64,000 bases of DNA from Pyricularia pennisetigena (Eukaryota; Ascomycota; Sordariomycetes; Magnaporthales; Pyriculariaceae), in contig NC_043742.1 of assembly GCF_004337985.1 (NCBI RefSeq), positions 7,791,136 through 7,855,135 of the forward strand. Reading direction: 5' to 3'. Below the pieces are notes generated by a model. The model saw only the letters and a list, made by a program, of their open reading frames with translations. It searched no databases and was not told the origin of the DNA. The translations under genes and the position numbers were made by a program. The first letter of the stretch is position 1, and the number at the start of each line of letters is the position of its first letter. Positions 12,061-23,765 of this stretch are shown piece after piece.

Positions 12061-15000
12061 TAGCCGGGATCTGATCCCGAAACCAACCCCAATCAAACGA
12101 AGTTTTGGCCGATCAGCCAGTCTTTGAAAATCAATAGTAATCCTTGTTTTATTGTTTTTTCCTTCTTTTATAATGACAAAAATGGGTCAAAATTGTCCTA
12201 TTATCGAGATTTTACCCTAAATTTTCTGCATTTTAACCAAAAATCACGCCTGAATACGCTTGAAAACGCCCTTCGAACGGACCGACCGACAACTTTTTTT
12301 TACGCTACCCCATTTAAACAATTAAGGAATTAATTTAAACGGAAAAATAGACGATTTCCGAAAAAATTAATTTTTATTTACCCCAATTATTTCGACCGGC
12401 CGGTAATAACATTCTTTTCGGTATCAATTTTTACGATACAAACATTAGGTTTTTAAACTTATTCCCACGATTTTATTTATTTAATTAAGTTTTTTCCGTT
12501 TATATCGGTAATTTGGAAGGAATAAATCGGATTTGTTTTCCCAATTAAGGAAAATAAAAGCACCGGACACCTTCCCCTTGCCCTGCTATTTTTTTAAAGA
12601 ATTTATTTAAAAAAACAGGAAAAGATTACTATTTCCCACCCCTCCTAATAAAGGAAAACCATCGAAAAAATATATATCCCTGTAAAATAAAAATAAAAAA
12701 CCGGAGTTATTTTTATTTCCGTTAACGAAAGATTTAGTTCGTTAAAATTCGGAGGAGGAAGTTTAACCGCAAGTGATTATTTAAAAATAAAAGCGAACCA
12801 CGTTTTATATATTAAAAAGAATAATTCAAAATCCCACAATTTTAAGGAAACGTTTTTAAATTCCCGCGAAATTTCGGATTTAAATAGTACTAGGATAGCA
12901 TTATTATTTGGGTCCATTTTTGTGGGGGATAAATAGGAGGATTTTGAAATTTATATCGAAAATATAAAAATTTAAACCTATTATTTGGTAAAAAAGGATA
13001 AAAACCCGGATAATGGAATATGCAATATCAAATACTATTGAGGTAAAATTTGAAAAACAAAACCGAATATTAATATAAAAACCTAATTATTATAAATATT
13101 AGGAAAAATTGGGACATTTTAAAAACGGAATTTTTTAAAAAATTTAGACCTGAAATTTCGTTTTAGGAACGAATTAATATATTGGTGTTAGCAATATGGG
13201 TTGCTAACTGGGGTTTAGGCACTCGCCTAGGTGCGGCGTGGTGCTAGTTGCGTTGTAAAAGCCTGTAATTACAGGGTTTATATGTACTAAATTCACTAAT
13301 TTTAAAATTGGTAAATTTAATTTATTGGTTGGGGAAACTTTGCTTTATCTCCCTTACATACTTTCCGACATCGAAATAGGGGTCCGCACCCCGCAAAAAG
13401 TTCCGGTGCCGCACACGATTTTCCGAAAAATTATTTTGTATGCGTTGTTAAAAAAACACCCTTATTTCCATAAAAACCATTTCTGGGTTCGCACTAATTT
13501 GGTGATTTGGTGAAAATTTCAACCCGGTACAGGGTAGCTAACTCGTAAATGCAGGGTGGGTATTAAACCTGGTATAGGGTGAAACCCCATTCGCTGACTT
13601 TAAATCGCAACTCCTGCAATGCACAAAATATAACAGAAAATCCGACAGCCCCATTAACCCCATTTCGGCACTATCTATTGTGGTTTATATACAAATAAAA
13701 GTGGACCCATTACATGATAAATAACGCATATAATTAACAATTGGAATGGGAAATTGCTTAGCAAATCGCGACTTTTGGCAAAAAACTAAATAAAAGATTT
13801 AAAAAGTACTTGGAAAAGGTTTAAAATTTTAATTTCCGTTTGTTGACCGGGATTAAGGATAAAACGAGCCGAAATAATTTTACTTTTAATTTTATTACCA
13901 AATTACTTAATAGCATTAACGGAATTCTTTTATAGCAAAGTATTTTTAATTTTTCAAAAAACCTGGGATTTAGATTTTGGAAAAATAATAATTTAAGTTT
14001 AAAAACGATTTTATCCAGGGTTTAAAAGATAATTAAAGCAATAATTATAGGTATTTTACCTTAAAAAACACGATTATACCGAATTTAAGGAAAACGGTTT
14101 TAATCGAATAATTAAAAATTTCGCAAATATCATATATAATTTTAGGAAATTATAAATTAATTATTAAATCGGACGTTTTGGTAAAACTTTTAAGGGGCGA
14201 GGGATTGAATCGGGAAATTAGAAACCCCGTTAAATTTAATAATAGCAGGTACCATAAACCAATTAAAACCAAAATATTTAAATTCGAAAAAATCAAAATA
14301 AATAAAGAAATCGAAACGTATAGGGAATTATCCCGGGGAATTTAAAATGCTGGGATTACAATAAAAAAAACTACATAGTTGGAAATTATTTTCACCCTAA
14401 AAATAGATAAACATATATTAAAAATACCCAAAAACTTCACCTTTTCCGACGTAAATATAACCAATTTGTTCCTACCACTGGAACCAGTTCAATTAAAATT
14501 CGACGGACAAAAATGGAGGACGTATTAAGCGTCGATACGGATTCCATATATTTATTTAATAATAATTTTAAAATTTAGGTTCAACATTTCGAATTGAAAT
14601 ATACCCGATTTCGGATGGACAACAAAGAATATATGGGTATTTAAAAAAAGAAATTATCCCGTAAAAGAAATTTGAAATTAAAACACCCGATGGAAATATA
14701 ATTCAATTACCAAATTTAAAGCTGATAATGAGTTACGACCCACCCCGTTATTTCCCCCGCCGCGAATCGAAAACTTTTGGGATAAAAAATTGGATAATAT
14801 ATTTATTTTCGAGTTTAAACGTGGGATAACGCCAAATTAAATGAATTAATTAAACAATTATCCGAAATAAAAACAAATAAGAAAAATATCCAAAAAGTTA
14901 ACCGAAAATTCGAAAGGTAATTAAACCATATTTTAAAAGGAAAAATGCTAATAAAAAACCTAAAATGCTAAATTATTGGTAATTAAAAGCGATCCGGATT

Positions 15001-16722
15001 ATTCAAATTAATTTAATTTCCTGGAGGAATTAAATCAAGCAAGTATTTCAGTTCCGATTATGTTAATATTACAAAAAATACCATTAACCTATTAGATATT
15101 TTAGCAAATATTTAAAATAATTAAAAATAGAGGATAAAATTGAACCTAAACGAACCGAATCGAGACTAATTTCCCTAATATCGAGAGTACCCTGAAAATG
15201 AGGGATTGGATAAAAGGGTTAACAAATGTCAAATATATAAAAAAAAGGCAAAATTACCATTTTTAACTTCAAATAAATAAAATTTCGAATACGTTTTCAG
15301 GACGGACGAAGTTAAAAAACCTAAATTCCAATATTTCCAAATAATTTTAAGTAATAAATATACCCTTTACGTTATAATTAATACGGGATTAACGGTGGAC
15401 TTTATCCCACCGGGCGTAGTAAGCAAATTTAGATTACCGATTACGGCTTTCGAAAAACAATAAACGGTTAAAATGGCGAACAATATTTATTGAAAAGTGT
15501 TTAAATTTACAGCTGCTACGTTTTAATATAAATATATTTTAATCCCCATTTTCCTATGGGTAATAAATAGGCTTTTAACCAAATTTCTGCTGCTGGGATA
15601 AATTCTTTTCAAACGAATTCGCGCAATGGTTAATTTTACTATTAAAACTATTTATTTTGCGGGATCAGAATGGTAAAATATTAATTATCCCGCTATAACA
15701 GACGATTTACAATTGCCCGGTTCCATTTGGAATTAAACCCGAAAAAGGAAGGATTTAACCCTTTATTAGACTTAATGACGTTAAACCAGAAAAGAAAATC
15801 AAATTCGAGGACGATAATAATAAAACCGGAAATAAAAACGAGGCAAATTGTTTTTATATTATATCCATCCCTAAATTAAATAAACGAAAGGTTAGCATAA
15901 TTAAGCAAGCGATGGGAACAAAAAATCAGGGAATTTTCCCCGTTTCCCTAATTATTAAAAAAAACCGGATACTAGTAATCAATATGGCTCATTCCAGGAG
16001 AGCAGGGGATATTATCGGTACCAAGGAACCAGCCCCATATGAAGATATTCTTATGGAATGGGATAAAATAGCAATTTTTAAAGAGCAAAAAATGAAAATT
16101 TAGAAAATTATAAATTAATATAATGTTGACGATTCCGTTAACGCCCTTTAAAAATACCTAACGCAAAAAACGATCCTTGGAAGGTGAAAAAAGACCCCAA
16201 TAACGAAAAATGTTAACAAAACACCAGTATATTATTAATAAATACTTCGAGGGCGTTACAATAAAAATTGGAAACGCAATTAATACCTTTAAACGTTGAA
16301 TTAAGGTGAAAAAACTGTATTATATATGGAAAAATTGTTTCGTTGACAATGTACAGGAAATAAAAGTTACAAATATGGTATGATATAGCAATATCCTTAG
16401 ACTAGGAACCACCCCGGTGAGGTTTAAATAGTATCAATATATAGGTGAAAAAATTAAGTGGTTTTACAAAATGATTCCCGATATGGAAAAGGTTGGAATT
16501 ATTGTAAAATCGAACAATTTTTGGGCAGCACCGACAATTTTTCCACCAAAACCTAGAACTCCCGGTAAAAAACCCGTTTTTAAAATGGTACACAATTACA
16601 AACGGATTAACTTTATAACGATTAAGCAATAATACCCAATTCATTATATTATAAAAGGTATTAATACATTAACCATGGCAAATTAGAAAAACTATTGCAA
16701 ATTTAACATTTGTAATCGGTTT
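12060..16722 (+). mobile_element. RIP-degraded Gypsy-type LTR retrotransposon relic (gag, protease, start of RT)
   Basis: Plus-strand remnants of a Gypsy polyprotein can be read between many stops. A protease-like stretch occurs at about 15,361-15,415 (INTGLTVDFIPPG, where an intact element would have D-S/T-G). A 64-codon open piece lies at 15,912-16,103. The start of the reverse transcriptase is recognisable at about 16,560-16,660 (PGKKPVFKMVHNYKRINFIT, matching the Gypsy pattern of a DYR-LN-T core). No LTR pair was found. The element stops at 16,722, where a Fot1/Pot2-like element begins after a TA. A solo LTR interrupts it at 13,186-13,739. Confidence 0.65.
13186..13739 (-). repeat. Solo LTR of Copia family II
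   Basis: A 554-bp unit starting TGTTAGCAATATGGG and ending ATAATTAACA is flanked by a perfect 5-bp duplication, ATTGG (13,181-13,185 and 13,740-13,744). It matches the two LTRs of the Copia relic at 21,690-35,482 and lies in the same orientation. With no internal sequence between the duplications, it is a solo LTR left by recombination within an element that inserted into the Gypsy relic. Confidence 0.88.
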
Positions 16723-16818
16723 TACAATGGGTGACCCAGAAGTGGACATGCCCCTGAAGTGGACACCCTCCCGAAGAACGGCCATGAAAACAACGAACAT
16801 GCAATTGATCGTTTTTCC

Positions 16819-18656
16819 TAGTCTCAGGGCTCAGACTAGACCCCCCTGCTCCGCAGTGGGGACCGAACGCTCCATGTACCTTTCAGCCACATGGCTTTTC
16901 GACCAATTACATTGGCCGAAAAGATCGCGCTTGTTCTAATCTGAGGACATTTTGTCGCATTTCACTGTTTATGGCGGTACTACCAACGATAATTTATCGC
17001 ATTTCGCCGTTTATAACGGTATTATTAATAATATACCTAATGTTGCGATATCGCTAACAATTAATTAATTTATAAGAATAGTTTGAGGTATTTTATCGTT
17101 TATAGCGGGTATATTAAATGTATTCCCATTATAATGGTAAAAAAAATGTTATAACCATAGTATGCAATTAAATACTCGAATATAAAAATAGATAAAAATT
17201 ATAAAAATATACAGTAACTTGCGCTGAGTTCATTGGAGTATATTAATTATTTGAATGCCGGCCGCGTCTTTATAGGCACTGTATTTGGAAAAATATTAAA
17301 ATATTGAGTAGAATTTGTAACTTTTCATTCAATTTAATTCTCATTTTAAATTATGCTATATAATACTAGATTTAATTTTAATTACAAAATATACTACCTG
17401 GCAGACCTGATACTGGAAAGTGCATGCAATTATCGATCAAAACAAAAACTCTATAAATATTTTTATATTAACTAACAATTTGTTAAAAAACTGAATAATT
17501 TACGCAAATATGGGTAGAATTAGAAATGTCATTAATTCATGCATTTTTCTTTCGATTTATCAATAAATCTTATTTAACTTTTTTTTATAAATTTGATTTC
17601 CTCAAATAAAGCAAAAAATATAAAAACAATACAAATCTAGCATTTATTCATATAAAAAAAATAAAAAGGGCCGGTATCATAGATCGAGCGTTACGTTGAC
17701 GTTTGTTTATATACGTAGTCCATTTCCTCAAACTTTGGTCTTATTAATGTCAAAATTAATAAAAATGTAAAAGCATTTCGATTGTAAAATATACATAAAA
17801 TTAGATATATTTTTCCTATCCACATATTTAACCGTTTATATAATCGGATATACGTACCAGATTGTAATATTATATTAAATATGTACATACCACCCCCCAC
17901 GTGCAAAAACCACAAAGTCTGGCTGCAAAACAAAAATAATATAAAATTAATTAAATAAAGCAAAAAGATTTATAAAATACATATTCAGCATTTCTTTTTA
18001 TTTAACAGCTTTTGAGCCCATGTTATAGGTAAAATTGAACCTGGACGTTTGTTTATATACGTAATCGAATCTCTGAAATTTTAGTTTTAATATCGTTAAA
18101 ATTGGTAAAAGCATAAACGAGTTTCGATTGTAAATTATATATGAAAAAGTATGTACTTTACCTATCCGCTTATTTAACTATTTATATAATACGTTATATG
18201 AGCCAAAATTTATTATAACGATATATATATACATACGACCCTCCACGTGCAAAAATTATAAAATTTGGTCAAAAATTAAAGATTATATAACAAAAGATCG
18301 AAAATCGAATAAAAATCGAAAAAAACGGTACCGCCATGAACGGATTAAGGGCGGGTGGTATCCAATTCGGCCATTATAATAAATAAAAGAATAATTCATA
18401 TCGCTGCTAATAGCGGTATTAAACGCTATTTTCAACGGTATTTTCTTTTTTTAATATTTTGCGTGGTTATGCAATAATAAAGGAGTGTCGGTCGAAAAAA
18501 GGCCAAAAATACCGCCATAAACGGCGAAAATCGACAAATTGTCCTCAAACCTAAACCAAAATGTTTTTTGGATGGACCTACAGGTACATTGCAAAGCCGC
18601 AATTGAGCCACGCTCAATTGTGGAGCTCTGGGCTTCAGGGATGAGCCCTGAGACTA
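16819..18656 (+). mobile_element. Family M non-autonomous element, copy M1 (9-bp TSD CGTTTTTCC)
   Basis: An 1838-bp element starting TAGTCTCAGGGCTCAGACTA (end A) and closing with the inverse of TAGTCTCAGGGCTCATCCC (end B). It is flanked by perfect 9-bp duplications CGTTTTTCC at 16,810-16,818 and 18,657-18,665, and it interrupts the Fot1/Pot2-like element. There is no open frame of note. Both ends carry, about 100-200 bp in, the palindrome GACAA-N-TTGTC followed by CGCC-N6-GGCG or a close variant. The interior is AT-rich and contains two related blocks, each with an ACGTGC box and a TTAAATAAGCGGATAGGTAA-like motif. Confidence 0.85.
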
Positions 18657-19004
18657 CGTTTTTCCGCAGTAAATCGCAATAAAACCTATATTTATTAATT
18701 CGCAGAAAGCTCCTTTATATTATAATCCAAAAATGAAGCCGTAAATCCCTGGTCCTAATCCTAATGTCGGTATTATTGCCGGATTTTGGCTTCCATGGCC
18801 GCCTTTTTCTAATCCAGGCCGTGAACCGCTTCCTATATACCGGTATATTTATAAAAGGAGTTTTAGGTTTCGCGGCGCACGCGTTTTTTAGGTGCAGGCT
18901 TGAAAATCTTAATTTTTTCGTTTAACCGTTTGTTTTCGGAGGTGAAATTTGCGACTTAAGCAACCTAATAATCCACGGTTTTGGATACCTTTTATACAAA
19001 ATTA

Positions 19005-20889
19005 TAGTCTCAGTGCTTAGACTAGACCCCCCAGCTTCGCAGTGGGGACCGAGCGTTCCATGTACCTTTCAGCCACATGGCATTTCGACCAATTACATTC
19101 GCCGAAAAGATCGCGCTCGTTCTAATCTAAGGACATTTTGTCGCATTTCGCTGTTCATGGCGGTACCACCAACGATAATTTGTCGCATTTCGCCGTTTAT
19201 AGTGGTTATATATATTATATTATAAATAGGCCTTATAAACGCCCTGCGACCGAACGTTAAATGCAATTAGTTGCGTTTTTTACAGGCGCAGCCATTTAAA
19301 TAAGGGTATAATTAATATATTGTATTCAAAATATAATAACAAAAGAAAAAAACAATATCATTATAATATGTGATTAAATATTCGAATAAAATATTAATAA
19401 GAATTATAAAATTATAAAGTAATTTGCGTTAGATTAATTGGAGCCTAAGAATTTTGGGATTGAAAACCGCGTCCTCATATTTAATTTATTTGGAACAAAA
19501 TTTGAATATTGAGTAAAACTTGTATTTTGATATTACATTTGATTATTATTTTAAATAATAATATATATTATTGGTGTGAGGTTAAGTATGAATATTTATG
19601 ACGAAGCGGATTTAAAAATACAGAGTGCATGCAATTATCGTTTAAAACAACGCTTCCATTAATAATTTTATATTATTTATTAATTTGTCGAAACGCTGAA
19701 TATTTTACGCAAATAACTTGAAAGTAAAAAGAAATGTTAATACTCCCACTTCGTTAGCACTTAATATATAATCGTAAATTTACTTCATTTTTACAAATTT
19801 AATTTAATTAAATAAAGCAAAAAATAGAAAAATAGCCCAAATTTAACATTTCCTTTTATAAAACATACTATAAACGGGTATTACAATTCAGATTTCACTT
19901 TGACGTTTTTTTATATATTTTATTCAGTCCCTGAGACTTTGGTTTTATTATTGCAAAAATTGGTAAAAATATAAAAGCGTTTCAATTGTAAATTACATAT
20001 AAAATTATATACATCTTACCTATCCGCGTATTTAACGGCTTTAATAATTCGATATATAAACCAAATTGGAATATTATACTAAATTTATGACTGCCATCCC
20101 CCACGTGCAAGATGCACAAAATTCGGCTGCATAATAAAATAATATAGAATTAATTAAATAAAGCAAAAAATCGATAAAAGAAATATATTTAGAATTTTCT
20201 TAATTAAAAGATTTTTTAAAACAAAAATTATAAGTTGGATCCCACGTGGACGTTGGTTTGTATACGTATTCCCATCCCTGTAACTTTAGTTTTATTATCG
20301 TAAGAATTCGTAAAAATATAAACGAGTTTCGGCTGTAAAATATATATAAAAGTGTATTTACTTTACCTATCCGTTTATTTAATGGCTTATATAGTCCGAG
20401 TTTTCAACCAAAACTTTATATAGCGGTATATATATATATATACGACCCTCCACGTGCAAAAATTTTAAACTTTGGTTAAAAATTAAAAATAATATTAAAA
20501 AAAAATCGAAAATCGAAAAAAAGTCGAAAAAACAGTACCGCTATAAACGGATTAAGGGCAGGTGGGATCGAATTGGGCCATTATAGCAGATAAAAAAATA
20601 AGTCGAATCGCTGCTAATAGCGGTATTAAACGCTATTTTTAACGATATTTTCTTTTTTTCAATATTTTTCGTAATTGTGGAATAATAAAGGAGTTTCGGT
20701 CGAAAAAAGGCCAAAAATACCGCCATAAACGGCGAAAATCGACAAGTTGTCCTCAGACCTGAACCAAAACGTTCTTTGGATAAACCCACAGGTACATTGC
20801 AAAACCGCAATTGAGCCACGAAATGGAGCGAAGCGAACGGAGTGGATCAAATGTGGAGCTTTGGGCTTTAGGGATAAGCCCTGAGATTA
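19005..20889 (+). mobile_element. Family M non-autonomous element, copy M2 (9-bp TSD ACAAAATTA)
   Basis: An 1885-bp copy in the same A-to-B orientation as M1. Perfect 9-bp duplications ACAAAATTA lie at 18,996-19,004 and 20,890-20,898, and it is inserted in the same Fot1/Pot2-like element. The B end reads CTGAGATTA, a C-to-T change from CTGAGACTA. No protein-coding capacity is visible. Confidence 0.87.
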
Positions 20890-21689
20890 ACAAAATTAGC
20901 CGAATTTTTTTTGCATTCGCCCAACCGGCCTGTTATTTGCATAACTTGTTTTTTTAAATATTTTAGGAGGTTTTTGGGGTCCCGAAAATAACGTTAACTG
21001 TATTTTAATCCGAATTGCGGTTAAAAATCGTTATTTGGGTAACCTTTAGGTTAGGATTTACCATACGATCCGGAGTTAATATTTAAAAGGGTATTACCGG
21101 CCAAATCCCGGTTTTGCGGAAACCAGAAATTCCGTTGCGAACCGATGAACCGGTTGTAAAACCCTTTCGATAAGCGGTAAAAACCCGTTTTCGTTGTTTA
21201 GGCGTAATGGTATTTAACGGTTAAATGAAATGTAAGCTGTATATAGGTAAATATTCGAGGAAAACCCTGTTTTTAAACGTTTTCAATAATTATTTAGTTA
21301 ATTAATGCGTTAAAACCTAATCCAATACGAATAACCGCTACCTTATATTAATATCTGGTCTCGTTTTAAGTAAAAAAAATTTGTTTCAACTATTTAGAAG
21401 CGATTTTGAAATTAAACCAGCCCGTGGGAATCGAATAGTAGGCTCAATTTTTAATATCAGGTGGGAATTACTGCGTTTGTAAAATATTACCCGTTTGGAT
21501 TACGGTTAAGGTAAATTTTTTTCCTTTTGCAATTACCGTTTCGATGATCGACGCCCAAATGGTATTTAACGTATATATAATTTCAATTTAATTCCGGCGT
21601 TTTACGAAAAATAAACCGTATATTCTTCCGGCCGTTATACCGCCCTATTGGAAGCCGTATTCGTCCATCTTTACGATATACTTGGGTTT

Positions 21690-22242
21690 TGTTAACAATA
21701 TAGGTTGCTAACAGGGGGTTAGGCATTAGCCTAGGTGCGGCGTGGTGCTAGTTGCGGTGTAAAAACCTGTAATTACAGGGTTTGTATACACTAAATTCAC
21801 TAATTTTGGGATTGATAAATTTAATTTATTGGTGGGGGAGATTTTGCTTTATCTCCCTTACATACTCTCCGACATCGAAATGGGGTTCCGCACCCCGTAA
21901 AGGGTTCCGGTGCTGCACACGATTTTCCGAAAAATTATTTTGTATACGTTGTTAAAAAACACCTTCATTTCCATACAAACCATTTCTGGGTTCGCATTAA
22001 TTTGCTAATTTGGTGAAAATTTTAACTCGGTACAGGGTAGCTAACTCGTAAATGCAGGGTGGGTATTAAACCCGGTACAGGGTGAAACCCCATTCGCTAA
22101 TTTTAAATCGCAATTCCTGCAATATACAAAATATAATAAAAAGTTTAACAACTTGAACAACCCCATTTCGCCACTATTTATTATGGTTTATATACAAATA
22201 AAAGTGGACCCATTACATGCTAAATAGCGCATATAATTAACA
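21690..22242 (-). repeat. 3' LTR of Copia family II relic
   Basis: It starts TGTTAACAATATAGG and ends TATAATTAACA, and is closely similar to the LTR at 34,929-35,482 and to the solo LTR at 13,186-13,739. It directly abuts the truncated Fot1/Pot2-like element. Confidence 0.85.
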
Positions 22243-22725
22243 CCCCCTTTTTTTTGCTACTATTTACATAAAGTCGGAAAAGAAAAATATATAAAAATAA
22301 AACCCTAAAAAAAAAATCCCCCTTATGTCCCAACCCGATTCGAATTCCCGATATAAACCCCCTGGATAACTAAGCCTTTTATACCGATTTATAACCTCCG
22401 AAATGGGCGAGCCCCCGAATTGGAAAAAACCCCCAAAATTGTAATAACCCCCGGATTCGAACCCCCGATTCGCATAATATTAACCCACGGAATTAACTAT
22501 TAAACCAGGTAATTAATTTGGTTATTCGTTGGTAATAGTCTAAATTAAACATATTATATAGGGTGGTTCGAATGCGTAAATCGCCCAAACCACGAGTTTT
22601 TTCAATTTTAATTGAATTTTTGGTATAAAGTCGGTATAAATTGCTTATTAATCAACCTGTGCAGGGTAAATTCGGGTAATACGGCCGGTATTGGGCTAAT
22701 AAAAGTCTAATATTTGCAAACAAAG
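22243..22725 (-). other. 3' untranslated part of the Copia family II relic
   Basis: This matches, inverted, the segment 37,700-38,167 of the plus-strand family II copy, including the purine tract next to the LTR. No gene is present. The intact Copia family I element inserted here, after CAAAG (22,721-22,725). Confidence 0.7.
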
Positions 22726-23388
22726 TGTGAACATGGCTAGCGCAGGGCTAATTATATTAGCTACCCTGCATTATTTTATAACGGCTAGCACGGGCTAATT
22801 TTATTAGTCACCCTGCATCGAATAAATAAATAAATAACAAATAAAACGTATACGCGTTCATACACACAAAGCTTTATATATTACGTCTTTGTTCATAGTT
22901 TCAACAACAAAACAAATACGTCATATTTAATCTAGCTTAGTGGTATAATGCACGTACCATAATCTATATTATATATACGTTGAAGTTCGTGGGTTCGAAT
23001 CCCGTTGTGGTCGCAGATTTTCTGTGCATGCATAAGCACAATAGGCCGTTAGGCTCAATGGGCCGTTAGGCTCAATAGGTCGGCAGGTCAGTCACATGAA
23101 TAAGGCCAAATCATGTGACGTGACCCCGCATTCCGGACATCCGGATCGAAGATCTGCACCTACGGATTCGAACACGTAATTCACAACTTAGCCTTAGATT
23201 CATCACCTTCATAACCTTTATCGATTCAACGATTCAACGAATCGATTGTGCAACAACAACAATATATCATCTCTATTACCCGCTAGCAGACGGTTATCTG
23301 CCATTTCAACGTTCCATCAACCTTATACGTGATCCACTTTTCCCCGCGTTCAAGATTAAGCTTATTTCTATCTCGAAACCTCCTCACA
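22726..23388 (+). repeat. 5' LTR of intact Copia family I
   Basis: 663 bp from TGTGAACATGGC to CCTCCTCACA, with a TG...CA structure. It contains two short related motifs (GGCTAGCGCAGGGCTAATTA and GGCTAGCACGGGCTAATTTT), tRNA-like A and B boxes, and a twice-repeated GGCCGTTAGGCTCAAT motif. It appears identical to the 3' LTR. Confidence 0.95.
22926..23021 (+). promoter_or_regulatory. tRNA-like Pol III promoter unit inside the LTR
   Basis: TAGCTTAGTGG (22,933-22,943) fits the Pol III A-box consensus TRGCNNAGYNGG, and GGTTCGAATCC (22,992-23,002) fits the B box. They are about 48 bp apart, and a T4 run at 23,018-23,021 could end transcription. Between them ACGTA and TACGT can pair like an anticodon stem around a long loop. 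The acceptor arms do not pair, so this is a tRNA-derived remnant rather than a working tRNA. The unit is repeated in the 3' LTR (about 28,409-28,504) and kept in both solo LTRs. Confidence 0.6.
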
Positions 23389-23402
23389 GGTTATGAGCCC
23401 GG
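23389..23402 (+). other. Primer-binding site complementary to the initiator tRNA-Met anticodon arm
   Basis: GGTTATGAGCCCGG starts immediately after the 5' LTR. Its complement contains GGGCTCATAACC, the anticodon-arm sequence of eukaryotic initiator tRNA-Met, not a tRNA 3' end. This implies priming by a half-tRNA cut in or near the anticodon loop, as known for Drosophila copia. Confidence 0.75.
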
Positions 23403-23765
23403 ATTAGCTCATACCGACGAGATCGATACCGATACCAATACCATCAAATCCATCGATTATTCTTCAGCCCTATCTCGGATCAACCCGAGCCTTATACCAT
23501 TCGATAGCTCTATTCACGCTCTATCCAACGGTATAATTACCGAAACCGGAATCGCACGCGCCGTCGAGAGAACCCGACCTTTACCTATACCTACCTATAT
23601 ACCTCAACAAACACTCGCCTATATCTTCACCGCTATTCGTCCTATCGATACGAGACCTATACCATCCGAAAGCTCCTTTCAAGACCTATTTAACCGAATA
23701 ACCCTTTCGACCCTAATCCCGACCGTTACCGAGATACAATACAAATAAGAGACCCTTTATTTAAG
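23403..23765 (+). other. Leader between the LTR and polyprotein, with a long open frame
   Basis: An open frame without an ATG at its start runs from inside the LTR (23,329) to a TAA at 23,746-23,748, 18 bp before the polyprotein ATG and in a different frame. Its composition is less AT-rich than the polyprotein. It could be a decayed leader ORF or chance; no family was recognised. Confidence 0.35.

Larger units (their letters stand above)
16725..21689 (-). mobile_element. Fot1/Pot2-like DNA transposon, split by two M insertions and truncated
   Basis: Three blocks, 16,725-16,818, 18,657-19,004 and 20,890-21,689, align in order with the inverted 3' part of the complete Fot1/Pot2-like copy at 45,504-47,386. 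The left end carries the family terminal repeat (here CAATGGGTGACCC, preceded by the TA target). The first gap is M copy 1 and the second is M copy 2, each with its own 9-bp duplication. The element stops at 21,689 in the sequence equivalent to the region just before the NMDE motif, where a Copia family II LTR begins. The remaining 5' part is not next to the far end of that Copia element. Confidence 0.82.

Noticed and set aside
12060..12600. A 5' LTR for the left Gypsy relic
   Set aside because: No matching second copy and no clear TG...CA ends or primer site could be found in the window.
16402..16644. Minus-strand open frame of 80 codons
   Set aside because: It is antisense to the recognisable start of a Gypsy reverse transcriptase on the plus strand.
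22926..23015. A functional tRNA gene in the LTR
   Set aside because: The acceptor-stem halves do not pair and the T stem needs G-U pairs, so only the promoter boxes are supported.
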